Positions 28,930 through 37,832 of a DNA stretch of 64,000 bases are shown here, in pieces; positions within the stretch are counted from its first letter, which is position 1, and each line of letters begins with the position of its first letter. The stretch is from assembly GCF_014324365.1 (NCBI RefSeq), contig NZ_QEIG01000022.1, positions 62,001-126,000 of the forward strand, given 5' to 3'. Source of the stretch: Algoriphagus sp. AK58. Lineage in GTDB: Bacteria > Bacteroidota > Bacteroidia > Cytophagales > Cyclobacteriaceae. The position numbers were made by a program, and so were the translations under genes. Under the pieces are notes generated by a model that had not been told where the DNA came from, searched no databases, and saw nothing but the letters and a program-made list of their open reading frames with translations.

Positions 28930-29940
28930 ATGGAAGCAGATAGCTCATTGTTCGTATTGGTCGCCGCTTTTGCCGGTATTGTCCTTTTATTCATCTTTTT
29001 ATACTTTGTGCCTGTCAATCTTTGGATTACTGCACAGTTTGCCAATGTCAAAGTGGGAATCGGCGAACTGATCGGAATGCGTATTCGGAAAGTGCCGCCA
29101 AGTGTGATTGTCAATTCCATGATCACAGCGACCAAAGCCGGACTGCAATTGACTACCAATGATCTCGAAACCCATTATTTGGCCGGAGGTAATGTGCCTG
29201 CGGTAATCAGGGCCTTGATCTCTGCCGATAAAGCCAATATCAATCTGAGTTTTAAGCAGGCCACAGCGATCGATTTGGCAGGTAGAGATGTTTTTGAAGC
29301 AGTTCAGATTTCTGTAAATCCCAAGGTGATCAACACCCCCAGCGTGGCAGCGGTAGCGGCGGACGGGATTCAGTTGATCGCCAAAGCAAGAGTAACCGTA
29401 AGAGCCAATATCGCTCAACTTGTAGGTGGGGCAGGAGAGGAAACTATTCTGGCCAGAGTTGGAGAAGGTATCGTAACTTCTATCGGTTCGGCAGCGACTC
29501 ATAAATCGGTTTTGGAAAATCCGGACAAGATTTCCAAGCTAGTGCTCCAGCGTGGCCTGGATGCAGGTACCGCTTTTGAAATTCTTTCTATCGACATTGC
29601 TGACATCGATGTGGGGACCAATATCGGGGCAAAACTACAAATCGATCAGGCTTCAGCTGACTTGAAAGTGGCAGAGGCTAAGGCCGAAGAGAGACGCGCC
29701 ATGGCGGTTGCCCTTGAGCAGGAAATGAAGGCGAAGAATGTAGAAATGCGAGCCAAAGTGGTCGAGGCTGAAGCAGAAGTTCCAAAGGCTATCGCAGAAG
29801 CATTCCGTAGCGGCCAACTCGGGGTCATGGATTACTACAAGATGGAAAATATCAAGTCGGATACTTCAATGAGAGATTCGATTGCCAATTCTGATAAAGA
29901 CACGAAGGACCCAAGCCTGGGGAAAGGTGATAAAAAATGA
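28930..29940 (+). CDS. floA: Flotillin-like protein FloA
   Basis: 336 residues. N-terminal hairpin membrane segment, then a PHB/SPFH domain ([40 protein letters not shown]), a helical coiled-coil rich in Ala/Glu/Lys (about residues 235-290: [14 protein letters not shown]) and a polar tail ending in lysines. Organises functional membrane microdomains together with the NfeD protein encoded just upstream. Length and motifs match FloA rather than the longer FloT. A bidirectional terminator follows. Confidence 0.95.
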   Translation: MEADSSLFVLVAAFAGIVLLFIFLYFVPVNLWITAQFANVKVGIGELIGMRIRKVPPSVIVNSMITATKAGLQLTTNDLETHYLAGGNVPAVIRALISADKANINLSFKQATAIDLAGRDVFEAVQISVNPKVINTPSVAAVAADGIQLIAKARVTVRANIAQLVGGAGEETILARVGEGIVTSIGSAATHKSVLENPDKISKLVLQRGLDAGTAFEILSIDIADIDVGTNIGAKLQIDQASADLKVAEAKAEERRAMAVALEQEMKAKNVEMRAKVVEAEAEVPKAIAEAFRSGQLGVMDYYKMENIKSDTSMRDSIANSDKDTKDPSLGKGDKK

Positions 29941-29942
29941 GA

Positions 29943-29963
29943 AAGGGAGCTTTAGGCTCCCTT
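29943..29963. terminator. Bidirectional terminator between floA and the WG-repeat gene
   Basis: AAGGGAGC pairs with GCTCCCTT around TTTAG. The stop codon of the convergent gene lies in the loop. T-rich sequence follows on both strands but is stronger on the plus strand. Confidence 0.7.
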
Positions 29964-31511
29964 CTTCCTTTTTCCTTTGACAGATTCCTCCACTTGAATT
30001 ACCACAGGAGTGTACATTTCTTTGGCCAGTATTTTTTGACCAGCCCAGTCCACCTGAATTTCTTGGTATTGAAATGGGAAAATGATGTCCCCGTTTTGTT
30101 TGATTGCACCAAAGTTGCCATCCTTTTTGGCTATGATAAAATCCTTTTGCTCCACTTGGAGGTGATCAAATTCCAAAGGCAAAATCTGATTTCCTTTGCT
30201 GTCAAGAAGTCCTTTCTTTAGATTTTTTTCCACCAAAAAATATCCCTCCGTGAGTCGGCAGATCTGGTCAAACCCTGAGTCATTGGCCAATTCTCCTTTA
30301 CTATTGAGTAAATACCAAGAACCAGCTGAATATGCCACGGCTATACCTCCCAAAAATGGCTTGATTTCATCCCATTTGTTTTCAGACAAAATTCTGCCAT
30401 CGGGATTGATTAGGCCCCATGTGCCAGAATTGCGAAAAGGAGCTGCCTGCTCGGAAAATAGGCTAACTTCGTTGAATTGTGGTTGTACTACCCAGCTTCC
30501 GGCAGAATTTACAAAACCCACCTTGCCTCCCTTTTTTGCTGGGAAAAGTCCCTCATTGCCGGCTCCAATCCATTCCGCGTCCGAATTGGGCTGAACCAAC
30601 CAACCTTTTCTGCCTAAGAGTCCGATTTTGTTTTCCCTGAATTTTACATTAAAAAGGTCTTTTCCTATCAATTGGACTGATTCTATTCCGACTGCATCCA
30701 GCAAGATGCCGTCTTCTTTCATTACCCTTCGGAGCTTGCCATGAATGTATTCCAGCATGAGATCGCCTTCCTTGGTGATCTTATGGTAAGAATTGTAACT
30801 GACTTGGGCCTTGACCTCATCGCCTCGGATCAATAGATATTGATTTTCATCATATCCATAAAAGTAATCCCCACGAGAATGCTCCAATTGGTCGACCACA
30901 GGTTCAAGGACATAGTCTCCTTCTCTATTGATTAGTCCAAAACCTGTTGTTTCTTTCGCAAGAAGGAAGTTGCCCTCATTTTCAGAAAGCATTTGGTAGG
31001 CCTTCCCTGGGTCTTTGGAAAGCGGTAGGTAGTAATTTCCGTTTTTTTGAAGAATCACCATACCATGATGGGTCAAGATAGCTTCGTCAGCTTGCCCCAA
31101 CGAAATGGTTTTCCCTGTCCCTCTTTCGAATATCCAGTAGGAATTTCCTTTTCGTGCCAATAAAATATTGGTGTAGGCTTGGATATCTTCATATTCCAAG
31201 GGAAGAGAAAGTTGTCCATATTCATGAAAAGCCCCGATTCCAGTTGGGCCTTTCACTAAAATCCATGGCTGAAGGTATTGGAAAACCTCTTCTCCTTTAA
31301 GATTTAGCATGGGACGTAGGTCCGAAGAGAGTAAAAAAAGGCCATCCGGACTTTTCCCTACACTGACTGTTTCTCCCAGGATTTGGACTTTTTCGTAAAT
31401 GGCCCTGGTTTTAAGCGTTCCGTTTAGATCATATATCTCCCAGGTTTGCGCCGATGTCGTCAAGGAAAATCCAAAAAAAGCCAGTAAAGAAAGACTGAAT
31501 CTGTTTTGCAT
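29952..31511 (-). CDS. Exported WG-repeat protein
   Basis: 519 residues with a signal peptide (cleavage after TSAQ). The body is a series of about ten WG-type beta repeats: recurring units such as GLINREGDYVLEP, GFVNSAGSWVVQPQFNEV, GLINPDGRI and FGAIKQNGDIIFPFQYQEI. These repeats fold into beta-propeller- or solenoid-like structures of unknown function. The C-terminus is basic (KGKRKKGA). Single gene between the floA terminator and hemA terminator. Confidence 0.85.
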   Translation of the reverse strand: MQNRFSLSLLAFFGFSLTTSAQTWEIYDLNGTLKTRAIYEKVQILGETVSVGKSPDGLFLLSSDLRPMLNLKGEEVFQYLQPWILVKGPTGIGAFHEYGQLSLPLEYEDIQAYTNILLARKGNSYWIFERGTGKTISLGQADEAILTHHGMVILQKNGNYYLPLSKDPGKAYQMLSENEGNFLLAKETTGFGLINREGDYVLEPVVDQLEHSRGDYFYGYDENQYLLIRGDEVKAQVSYNSYHKITKEGDLMLEYIHGKLRRVMKEDGILLDAVGIESVQLIGKDLFNVKFRENKIGLLGRKGWLVQPNSDAEWIGAGNEGLFPAKKGGKVGFVNSAGSWVVQPQFNEVSLFSEQAAPFRNSGTWGLINPDGRILSENKWDEIKPFLGGIAVAYSAGSWYLLNSKGELANDSGFDQICRLTEGYFLVEKNLKKGLLDSKGNQILPLEFDHLQVEQKDFIIAKKDGNFGAIKQNGDIIFPFQYQEIQVDWAGQKILAKEMYTPVVIQVEESVKGKRKKGA

Positions 31512-31540
31512 AATAGGTTATCTGTGGCGCTAAAGATAAA

Positions 31541-31575
31541 ATGACCAAAGGCTTTGCAAAAAGTCCTTTGGTCAT
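31541..31575 (-). terminator. Terminator of hemA
   Basis: ATGACCAAAGG (31541-31551) pairs with CCTTTGGTCAT (31565-31575), eleven base pairs; on the minus strand a T-rich tract (TTTATCTTTA) follows. Confidence 0.8.
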
Positions 31576-31596
31576 TTCTAGTAAAGTTTAAGGAAA

Positions 31597-32865
31597 TTAT
31601 TTTTCTGATTTTACCTTTTCCAAGTCAAAAAGGTCTGTAATGATCTCAATCATTTCCTCTGCCTGATCTCGTTGGCAGGCAGCCCGAAGTTGAACTACCG
31701 GTACTTTGAGGATCTTTTGCATCATACTCTTGGTGATCTTGTCGATTAGTACATACTCTTTTTCATCCACATTTTTCAAGTAGCGGCTGAGTTCTTCCTG
31801 TCTGATCTGCTCTAGAGATTGCTTCAGTTTATTGATGGTAGGAGATACCATCATTTCTTTTTTCCAATTATGAAAATCTTCGATACTTTCTTCAATGATC
31901 GATTCGACTTTGGGAATTGCAGAAAGTCTTTTATCCAAGGCCTCGGTGGCCTTACTTCGAATATTATCTACATTATACAATATGACCCCAGGTACATCCT
32001 CTATAGAAGTTTCGATGCTTCTAGGTACTGATAAATCCACAAATAGCTTGTAGCTCGGAATATCAAATTTCTTTACGAGTTCCTTGGTAATAAAAGGCTC
32101 GTTTTTCATTATGGAACAGACAATGACATCTGCTTCTTCCATTGCTTGGTTACATTGTTCGAAAGGCACCACTTCAAATCCCAAAGGCCCTGCAATTTCT
32201 TCGGCCTTAGACTGGGTGCGATTGGTGATTTTAACCTTGGCATCCGGAAGATAAACCATGTTTTTGGCCACATCTTCACCAATTTCTCCCACACCTATAA
32301 GAAGCACTCTTGGTTGGTAGGTGTTTGAAGTAAGACTTTCGATTAATTCAATAGTTGCATAGGAAAGCGAAGCAGCCCCATCTCTAAAAGAGGTCTCTTG
32401 TACAATTCGCTTGTTGGTAAAGAAAATAGTATGCATCAGTCTATGGAGAAATGGTCCTGCCATTTCCATATCCGCTGCTGTTTGATAGGCCCTTTTTACC
32501 TGATTTGAAATCTGTATATCTCCCACAACCTGGGCTTCCAATCCCATGGAAACCCTGAAGAGGTGGGTAATGGCAGCTTGATCTTCATTGATGATCCGAA
32601 AATACTCCAAGTAGTTGACCACATCTGTCATCCCTCGTTCCAAGCCTATGAGTTTGATGATTTCTGTGCTCAAATCGAGTTCGTGGCTGTAGTAAACCTC
32701 TGTCCTGTTGCAGGTGGAAATGATCAGGGCATCGCTTAGACTGAAGAATTCTTTCAGTTTCAATAATATGCGCTGTATGGACTGCTCATCCAAAGAAATT
32801 AATTCTCTGACCTGAACAGGTGCTGTTTTATGTGATAAACTGACTGCTCTAAACTTAATCTGCAT
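31597..32865 (-). CDS. hemA: Glutamyl-tRNA reductase
   Basis: 422 residues from the ATG at 32865 (an in-frame TTG at 32886 lies at the promoter box and is unlikely). Reduces Glu-tRNA to glutamate-1-semialdehyde with NADPH, first step of C5 tetrapyrrole synthesis. Seen: LSHKTAPVQVRE, catalytic Cys in STCNRTEVY, GLEAQVVGDIQI, GVGEIGEDVAKN nucleotide-binding loop and the helical dimerisation domain. The first helices and length are normal. Its product feeds hemL at 9834-11126, which is not in the same operon. Confidence 0.97.
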   Translation of the reverse strand: MQIKFRAVSLSHKTAPVQVRELISLDEQSIQRILLKLKEFFSLSDALIISTCNRTEVYYSHELDLSTEIIKLIGLERGMTDVVNYLEYFRIINEDQAAITHLFRVSMGLEAQVVGDIQISNQVKRAYQTAADMEMAGPFLHRLMHTIFFTNKRIVQETSFRDGAASLSYATIELIESLTSNTYQPRVLLIGVGEIGEDVAKNMVYLPDAKVKITNRTQSKAEEIAGPLGFEVVPFEQCNQAMEEADVIVCSIMKNEPFITKELVKKFDIPSYKLFVDLSVPRSIETSIEDVPGVILYNVDNIRSKATEALDKRLSAIPKVESIIEESIEDFHNWKKEMMVSPTINKLKQSLEQIRQEELSRYLKNVDEKEYVLIDKITKSMMQKILKVPVVQLRAACQRDQAEEMIEIITDLFDLEKVKSEK

Positions 32866-32883
32866 TGCTACAATGTGACGTTG

Positions 32884-32911
32884 CAAATTTAACAGATGAT
32901 CTCACCGCAAA
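32884..32911 (-). promoter_or_regulatory. Promoter of hemA
   Basis: On the minus strand TTTG (complement of 32908-32911), 16 bp, then TAAATTTG (complement of 32884-32891), a full -7 match. The box ends 18 nt before the ATG, giving a leader of roughly 12 nt. Confidence 0.6.
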
Positions 32912-33052
32912 GGTTTCTTTCGTGTAAGCCTTTGCTAATTTGGAATGAATCTAAATAATTGCCTGAGTAAAATTTGAGGCCTGTTTTGGTTTGGCAACAA
33001 GTTTTAATAGTTTTAACTTAACATTTAGAAAGAATTTTTCAGTAATTTTTTG

Positions 33053-33733
33053 ATGAAAGAGAAGATTTACTTTTGGTTAAAAACAAACTTGGGATTCTCG
33101 AGAAAAGAGTCCAAAGGCTTTGTTTTGTTGGTTCCGGTTTTACTCATTTTGGGGGTAAGTCCCGATTTGATAAGATTTGTCAAGAACCAAAATTCCGAGA
33201 AAATTTATCTAAACTATTTGGCCAAAGTTGACAGTCTCGAAAGGAAAGGTTTAGCATTGGCGGCTTCACCTCTTCCTACCTTTAACCCGCAGGATACGGT
33301 CAGGAAGTTTCAAGGACAGAGAGTCAGTGAGAGAATCAATCGAATCAATTTTTCAGAGGCAGACTCCATAACCCTCCAAATCGTACCGGGAATTGGACCT
33401 TCCACTGCAAGCAGAATAGTTAAATACCGGGAAAATTTGGGAGGTTTTAGATCTCAATCCCAACTAAAGGAGGTTTACGGACTCAAAGAGGAAACAATTG
33501 AAGCTATTTGGGAATATTTTGAATTTGATCCCTCGATATTCAGGAAAATTCAAATTAATCAGCTAGATCCCCAAGAATTAGCTAAACATCCTTACATCAG
33601 CTTTCAGGAGGCGAAAGTATTGGTGGCTTATCGAAAGCAACACGGAAAATTTGATTCACCAAGTGACTTGCTTCAAATTAAAATTTTTAAACAGGAATGG
33701 GTAGATAAAATTGGTCCCTACTTAGAGTTCTAA
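33053..33733 (+). CDS. Membrane-anchored helix-hairpin-helix protein (ComEA-like)
   Basis: 226 residues. One membrane helix near residues 20-40 (GFVLLVPVLLILGV), a linker, then two helix-hairpin-helix units: ITLQIVPGIGPSTASRIVKYRENLGGF (read as VPGIGPSTASRI and ENLGGF) and a second around LAKHPYISFQEAKVLVAYRKQHGKF. HhH domains of this kind bind DNA backbone, as in the competence protein ComEA; whether this protein takes part in DNA uptake is unknown. A TTG directly before the ATG is in frame and ignored. Confidence 0.85.
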   Translation: MKEKIYFWLKTNLGFSRKESKGFVLLVPVLLILGVSPDLIRFVKNQNSEKIYLNYLAKVDSLERKGLALAASPLPTFNPQDTVRKFQGQRVSERINRINFSEADSITLQIVPGIGPSTASRIVKYRENLGGFRSQSQLKEVYGLKEETIEAIWEYFEFDPSIFRKIQINQLDPQELAKHPYISFQEAKVLVAYRKQHGKFDSPSDLLQIKIFKQEWVDKIGPYLEF

Positions 33734-33786
33734 GAATCCTATTTGGATTTGAATTGATTTCAGGATGTTTTTTCCATCTTTGGGGG

Positions 33787-34263
33787 ATGAATTCCAGTGA
33801 GAGTCAAAAAATCAAATTGCCTGGATTAGACCTTCCACATTTCGAACCAAATCTCCGTGTGGCTGATGGCAAGCTAATGATTTTTGACCCTTTGAGGAAG
33901 AAATTTGTGTCCTTGACTCCAGAGGAGTGGGTTCGTCAACATTGGATCAATTTCCTTGTCAATCATCATCAGTATCCGAAAGGTCTTTTTTCTCTGGAAA
34001 AAGGGCTGAAATACAATCAATTGCAAAAAAGAACCGATTTAGTGGTCTTTGACAGAGCAGGTAAGCCTTATTTGTTGATTGAATGCAAAGCTCCATATGT
34101 CACTATGAGCGAACAGACTTTGAGTCAGGCAATGGCATATAATAACGTGTTGAATTGTCCCAACCTGATTCTTTCCAATGGAATAAAACATTTTTATATG
34201 GTTTATTCCTTTGATGAAAAAAAATTTATTGAACGAAAAAGTTTACCCGAGAGCCCTAAATAA
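33787..34263 (+). CDS. Solo HsdR N-terminal-like (PD-(D/E)XK) protein
   Basis: 158 residues from the ATG at 33787. Matches the type I restriction HsdR_N domain: PLRKKFVSLTPEEWVRQHWINFL, then the nuclease core RTDLVVFDRAGKPYLLIECKAP, in which Asp and the E-x-K are visible, then QAMAYNNVL. No helicase part and no hsdM/hsdS genes lie near, so this is not a restriction enzyme as such. Free-standing versions occur widely in Bacteroidota without a known role. The upstream neighbour also encodes a nucleic-acid-binding domain. Confidence 0.85.
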   Translation: MNSSESQKIKLPGLDLPHFEPNLRVADGKLMIFDPLRKKFVSLTPEEWVRQHWINFLVNHHQYPKGLFSLEKGLKYNQLQKRTDLVVFDRAGKPYLLIECKAPYVTMSEQTLSQAMAYNNVLNCPNLILSNGIKHFYMVYSFDEKKFIERKSLPESPK

Positions 34264-34276
34264 TTATTCCATTATA

Positions 34277-34288
34277 TGATTTATATCA
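34277..34288. promoter_or_regulatory. FNR-like palindrome upstream of the Crp/Fnr gene
   Basis: TGATTTATATCA has the core of the FNR box (TGAT-N4-ATCA) and is a perfect inverted repeat in its half-sites. It lies 46 bp before the ATG of the Crp/Fnr-family gene, so autoregulation is possible. One 8-bp match in AT-rich DNA could be chance. Confidence 0.4.
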
Positions 34289-34334
34289 GGTTATTTTTTT
34301 AAATTTTCAATACCATTTTTACACCAGCAAAATT

Positions 34335-35045
34335 ATGAGTACTCATTCCCATACACCATGTGAGCTTTGTGCCAGTAGGAAGCAATCCATGTTTTCAGAC
34401 CTTCCTGAATCTCAGCTCTGTACAATTTCGGATTACAAGAACCTTATTTCTCATCGGAAAGGTCAAATTCTTTACTATGAAGGAACAAAGCCTCTTGGGA
34501 TTTTCTGCATTAATGCCGGAGTAGTAAAAGTTTACAAAACAGCGTCTAATGGAAAAGAGCAAATTATCCATTTGGCTAAAAAAGGTGATTTCCTTGGTTA
34601 TGCAGCTTTACTTAGCGAGGAGAATTACACCAATTCTGCCATGATTATAGAGGATGCTAAAATTTGCTTTGTTCCCAAAGAGCCTTTCTTGAATACCCTT
34701 TTGAAAAATACAGATTTCTTTAAAAGAGTAACCAAGCAATTGAGCCATGAAATCGGGGTGATGGAGGAAAGATTGACAGATGCAACTCAAAAAAGTATCA
34801 GAGAAAGATTGGCTTTTGTCTTATTGCAATTGGCCAATTCATACGGCGTAGAAGGGGGAGGGAATCAAAAAATTGACTTGGTTCTAAGTAGGGAAGAAAT
34901 CGCTGGTATTGTCGGTACTGCAACTGAGTCAGTGATCAGATTACTCTCAGAATTCAAGAAGGATAACCTGATTGATATGGATGGTAAAAAAATCATTGTC
35001 AAAGATAAGAGAGGCCTGGCTCGCTTGTCTGATTTTTACGCATGA
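34335..35045 (+). CDS. Crp/Fnr-family transcriptional regulator with N-terminal cysteines
   Basis: 236 residues: cyclic-nucleotide-binding-fold sensor domain (RKGQILYYEGTKPLGIF) and C-terminal winged helix (LSREEIAGIVGTATESVIRLL). Cysteines at 9, 12, 29, 58 and 111; C9-x2-C12, C29 and C111 recall the four FNR iron-sulfur ligands (20, 23, 29, 122 in E. coli), although C12-C29 spacing is longer. In the recognition helix the Glu and Arg that contact TGA half-sites in FNR are kept (TESVIR). The usual cNMP-binding arginine is not obvious. I infer an oxygen or redox sensor; two FNR-like palindromes in the window fit this. Confidence 0.85.
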   Translation: MSTHSHTPCELCASRKQSMFSDLPESQLCTISDYKNLISHRKGQILYYEGTKPLGIFCINAGVVKVYKTASNGKEQIIHLAKKGDFLGYAALLSEENYTNSAMIIEDAKICFVPKEPFLNTLLKNTDFFKRVTKQLSHEIGVMEERLTDATQKSIRERLAFVLLQLANSYGVEGGGNQKIDLVLSREEIAGIVGTATESVIRLLSEFKKDNLIDMDGKKIIVKDKRGLARLSDFYA

Positions 35046-35096
35046 TCAGAACCAGATAGCTTATTTTCGGGTTCTTTGGGAAAAATCTGAATAGAT

Positions 35097-35597
35097 ATGT
35101 TCTTCCAAAGGGCCCGAATTCTTTTTTCTTTACTATTCTTTTGGGGTTTCCTACCTTCATTTGGGCAGTCTCTTGCATACAAGACTCTATTGGAAGGTAT
35201 TTATGATGACAATTTTCCGGTGATCAAACCCGCTCAGATTTCCAATCTCAGCAATTATCAAATACTGGATGCGCGTGAAAAGGCAGAGTATGAAGTCAGC
35301 CACCTTCCGGAAGCTAAATGGGTGGGGTACGATACTTTTAATCTGAAAAATGTTGCTGATTTGGATAAAAACAAGCCTGTCTTGGTTTACTGTACCGTTG
35401 GTGCCAGGTCACAAGAGATAGGCAAAAAACTTCAAAGTGCCGGTTTTACCCGAGTCTTTAACCTTTATGGAGGCATCATTCACTGGGTCAATGAGAATCA
35501 GCCCGTAGTACAAAATGGAAAACCCACTCAAAAAGTCCATACCTATTCCAAATCTTGGGGCATTTGGCTAAATAAAGGTGAGAAAGTGTACGATTGA
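35097..35597 (+). CDS. Exported rhodanese-domain protein
   Basis: 166 residues. Signal peptide ending at SFGQ, then one rhodanese domain: ILDAREKAEYEVSHLPEA and the active-site loop YCTVGARSQ with the catalytic Cys near residue 101, then FNLYGGIIHWVN. Transfers sulfane sulfur to an unknown acceptor in the periplasm. The C-terminal about 25 residues (KSWGIWLNKGEKVYD) are outside the domain. Next to a Crp/Fnr regulator, which is a frequent combination in Bacteroidota. Confidence 0.9.
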   Translation: MFFQRARILFSLLFFWGFLPSFGQSLAYKTLLEGIYDDNFPVIKPAQISNLSNYQILDAREKAEYEVSHLPEAKWVGYDTFNLKNVADLDKNKPVLVYCTVGARSQEIGKKLQSAGFTRVFNLYGGIIHWVNENQPVVQNGKPTQKVHTYSKSWGIWLNKGEKVYD

Positions 35598-35678
35598 TTG
35601 TGTCGGATAAAAGACATAAATCATTTTTGAAAAAACTTACCTTTCCGTTCCTTTCGTATATCGAGTAAAATCCAGCTT

Positions 35679-36440
35679 ATGTCCTTCTTCAAAATAGTTG
35701 CATTAGTTCTTCCTTTATTTGTTTTCTCTTGCCAAAGCTCTTCTTTGGGTATGGCAGGAACGACTCCTCCGAGTCACCAGATCTGGGATCAATTGGTCAA
35801 AACCCATGTCAAGCCCAATGGGATGGTGGACTACAAAGGTTTTATCAAAGACAAGGCAAAACTGGAGCAATACCTGAAATTGATCTCGGACAATGCACCG
35901 GACCGAAAGACCTGGTCTAAAAACCAGCAACTCGCCTACTGGATCAATGCTTACAATGCGTTTACTGTCAAACTGATCGTGGATAATTACCCCACGAAAA
36001 GCATTCGAGACTTGGGACCCAAACTGAAAATCCCGCTAATCAAAGATGTTTGGCACTACCAATTTTTCAAGATTGGTGGAGTTCTTTCCAGCTTGGATGA
36101 GATTGAGCATGCGATCCTGAGAAAGGAATTTGACGAACCAAGAATCCACTTTGCCATCAATTGCGCTTCAGTTTCTTGCCCCCCTTTATTGAATGAGGCT
36201 TTTGTGGCTGAAAAGCTAGAAAGTCAGCTTCAAAAAGTAGCTGTCACGTTTATCAATGATCCAACTCGAAATAAAATCGCTCCAGATCAAGTTCAGATCT
36301 CCTCGATTTTCTCTTGGTTTCAGGGGGATTTCACCAAAAAAGGAAGCCTCGTCGATTTTCTCAATCAATACTCCAAAATAAAAATCAAATCCAACGCAAA
36401 GGTTTCCCATTTGGATTACAACTGGAACCTCAACGAGTAA
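35679..36440 (+). CDS. DUF547 lipoprotein
   Basis: 253 residues with a lipoprotein signal (FVFSC). DUF547 signature: WSKNQQLAYWINAYNAFTVKLI, IHFAINCASVSCPPL, and a C-terminal WFQGDF. The INCAS-SCP cysteines and nearby His suggest a papain-like arrangement, but activity in this family is not established. The gene ends 39 bp before the FAD-oxidoreductase gene. Confidence 0.9.
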   Translation: MSFFKIVALVLPLFVFSCQSSSLGMAGTTPPSHQIWDQLVKTHVKPNGMVDYKGFIKDKAKLEQYLKLISDNAPDRKTWSKNQQLAYWINAYNAFTVKLIVDNYPTKSIRDLGPKLKIPLIKDVWHYQFFKIGGVLSSLDEIEHAILRKEFDEPRIHFAINCASVSCPPLLNEAFVAEKLESQLQKVAVTFINDPTRNKIAPDQVQISSIFSWFQGDFTKKGSLVDFLNQYSKIKIKSNAKVSHLDYNWNLNE

Positions 36441-36479
36441 CCCGATTTTTTGGGTAACTTTTGCTTTCAACTCTCCCTT

Positions 36480-37832
36480 ATGCCTGCTCGTCATCTTGTT
36501 ATTATCGGCAACGGAATCTCCGGAATTACCCTGGCCCGACACGTTCGGAAAATGGATTCGGATACCCGCATTACGGTCATTTCCGGTGAGTCGGACTATT
36601 TTTTCTCCCGGACAGCGCTAATGTACGTCTACATGGGCCACATGAAGTTTGAGCATACCCAGCCTTATGAATCCTGGTTTTGGGAGAAAAATCGAATTGA
36701 GCTAAAGAAGGCTTGGGTTCAGAAGGTTGAGTTTGGTGAAAGGACCTTGGTTTTTGATTCAGGAGAAAAGATGACCTATGATGTTTTGGTCATCGCCACG
36801 GGTAGCAAACCCAATAAATTTGGTTGGCCAGGTCAAGACTTAGAGGGTGTGCAGGGATTATATTCCAAGCAGGATTTGGAGCTGATGGAAAAAAATACGC
36901 ATCAGCAAGTGAAAAGGGCGGTCATTGTAGGCGGTGGCTTGATTGGGATTGAGATGGCTGAAATGCTGGCTTATAAGAAAATCCCCGTTACTTTTTTGGT
37001 TCGAGAAAAAGGATTTTGGGACAATGTATTACCCAAAGAAGAATCTGATTTGGTAGGCAAACACATCCTCGAGCATCATATTGACTTACGTTTGGAGACC
37101 GAATTGAAGGAAATCCTTTCAGATTCGAATGGCCGAGTTCGGGCTGTTATCACTTCCAAAGGAGAGGAGATTTCCTGCGAGTTTGTAGGCTTGACAGCTG
37201 GAGTAAGTCCGAATGTGGATTTTCTGAGAAATACCGAATTGAAGGTGAATCGAGGGGTGAAAGTGGATGCGTTCTTCCAAACCAATATCCCGTATGTCTT
37301 TGCTATCGGAGATTGTGCGGAGTTTGAAAATCCTCCGGCTGCTGATAGGAGAACCATCGAGCAAGTTTGGTATACCGGGCGCAAGCACGGAGAGACCTTA
37401 GCGCATAACCTTTGCAAAAAACCTGTTCCCTACCAACCCGGAATCTGGTTCAACTCGGCCAAATTCCTGGATATCGAATACCAAACCTATGGTACCGTTC
37501 CTTCGACTTGGAAAGATTCGGAGGTCAAAAGTTTCTATTGGGAGCATTCCTCAGGAAAAGTCTGCTTTCGGATGTTAATGAATTCAGCAGGTCAAATTCT
37601 CGGCATCAACAATTTCGGTTTCCGATTACGGCATGAGTTCTTCGATCAGGCAATCCGGGAAAAGTGGTCTGGAGAAAAAGTGATAGCCAAACTGGATAAA
37701 GCCAACTTCGATCCGGAGTTTTTTGCACCCTATTTCATAGAGATTCAAAAAGCCTTTAAAGCGCAATTCGGTGGAAATTTCCAGCCTGCCAAAAAATCAT
37801 TTATCCAAAAACTATTCGGAGCAAGCGTATGA
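36480..37832 (+). CDS. NAD(P)/FAD-dependent oxidoreductase (rubredoxin/nitrite reductase-like)
   Basis: 450 residues from the ATG at 36480; a TTG at 36450 is in frame. Pyridine nucleotide-disulfide oxidoreductase fold: FAD-binding IIGNGISGITLARH, YDVLVIATGSKPN, NAD(P)-binding AVIVGGGLIGIEMAE and second FAD site PYVFAIGDCAEF near residue 280. No redox CxxxxC pair is visible, so it belongs to the rubredoxin-/ferredoxin-reductase type. It overlaps the next gene, a polyferredoxin, by 4 bp (ATGA), strongly suggesting that it feeds electrons to it. Head of the operon that continues into glycosyltransferases. Confidence 0.9.
   Translation: MPARHLVIIGNGISGITLARHVRKMDSDTRITVISGESDYFFSRTALMYVYMGHMKFEHTQPYESWFWEKNRIELKKAWVQKVEFGERTLVFDSGEKMTYDVLVIATGSKPNKFGWPGQDLEGVQGLYSKQDLELMEKNTHQQVKRAVIVGGGLIGIEMAEMLAYKKIPVTFLVREKGFWDNVLPKEESDLVGKHILEHHIDLRLETELKEILSDSNGRVRAVITSKGEEISCEFVGLTAGVSPNVDFLRNTELKVNRGVKVDAFFQTNIPYVFAIGDCAEFENPPAADRRTIEQVWYTGRKHGETLAHNLCKKPVPYQPGIWFNSAKFLDIEYQTYGTVPSTWKDSEVKSFYWEHSSGKVCFRMLMNSAGQILGINNFGFRLRHEFFDQAIREKWSGEKVIAKLDKANFDPEFFAPYFIEIQKAFKAQFGGNFQPAKKSFIQKLFGASV

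Noticed and set aside
33787..34263. Restriction-modification system
   Set aside because: Only an isolated HsdR_N-like domain is present, with no helicase, methylase or specificity subunit nearby.
34335..35045. cAMP-responsive CRP identity
   Set aside because: The cNMP-contacting arginine pattern is not evident, while N-terminal cysteines and the recognition helix resemble FNR more.
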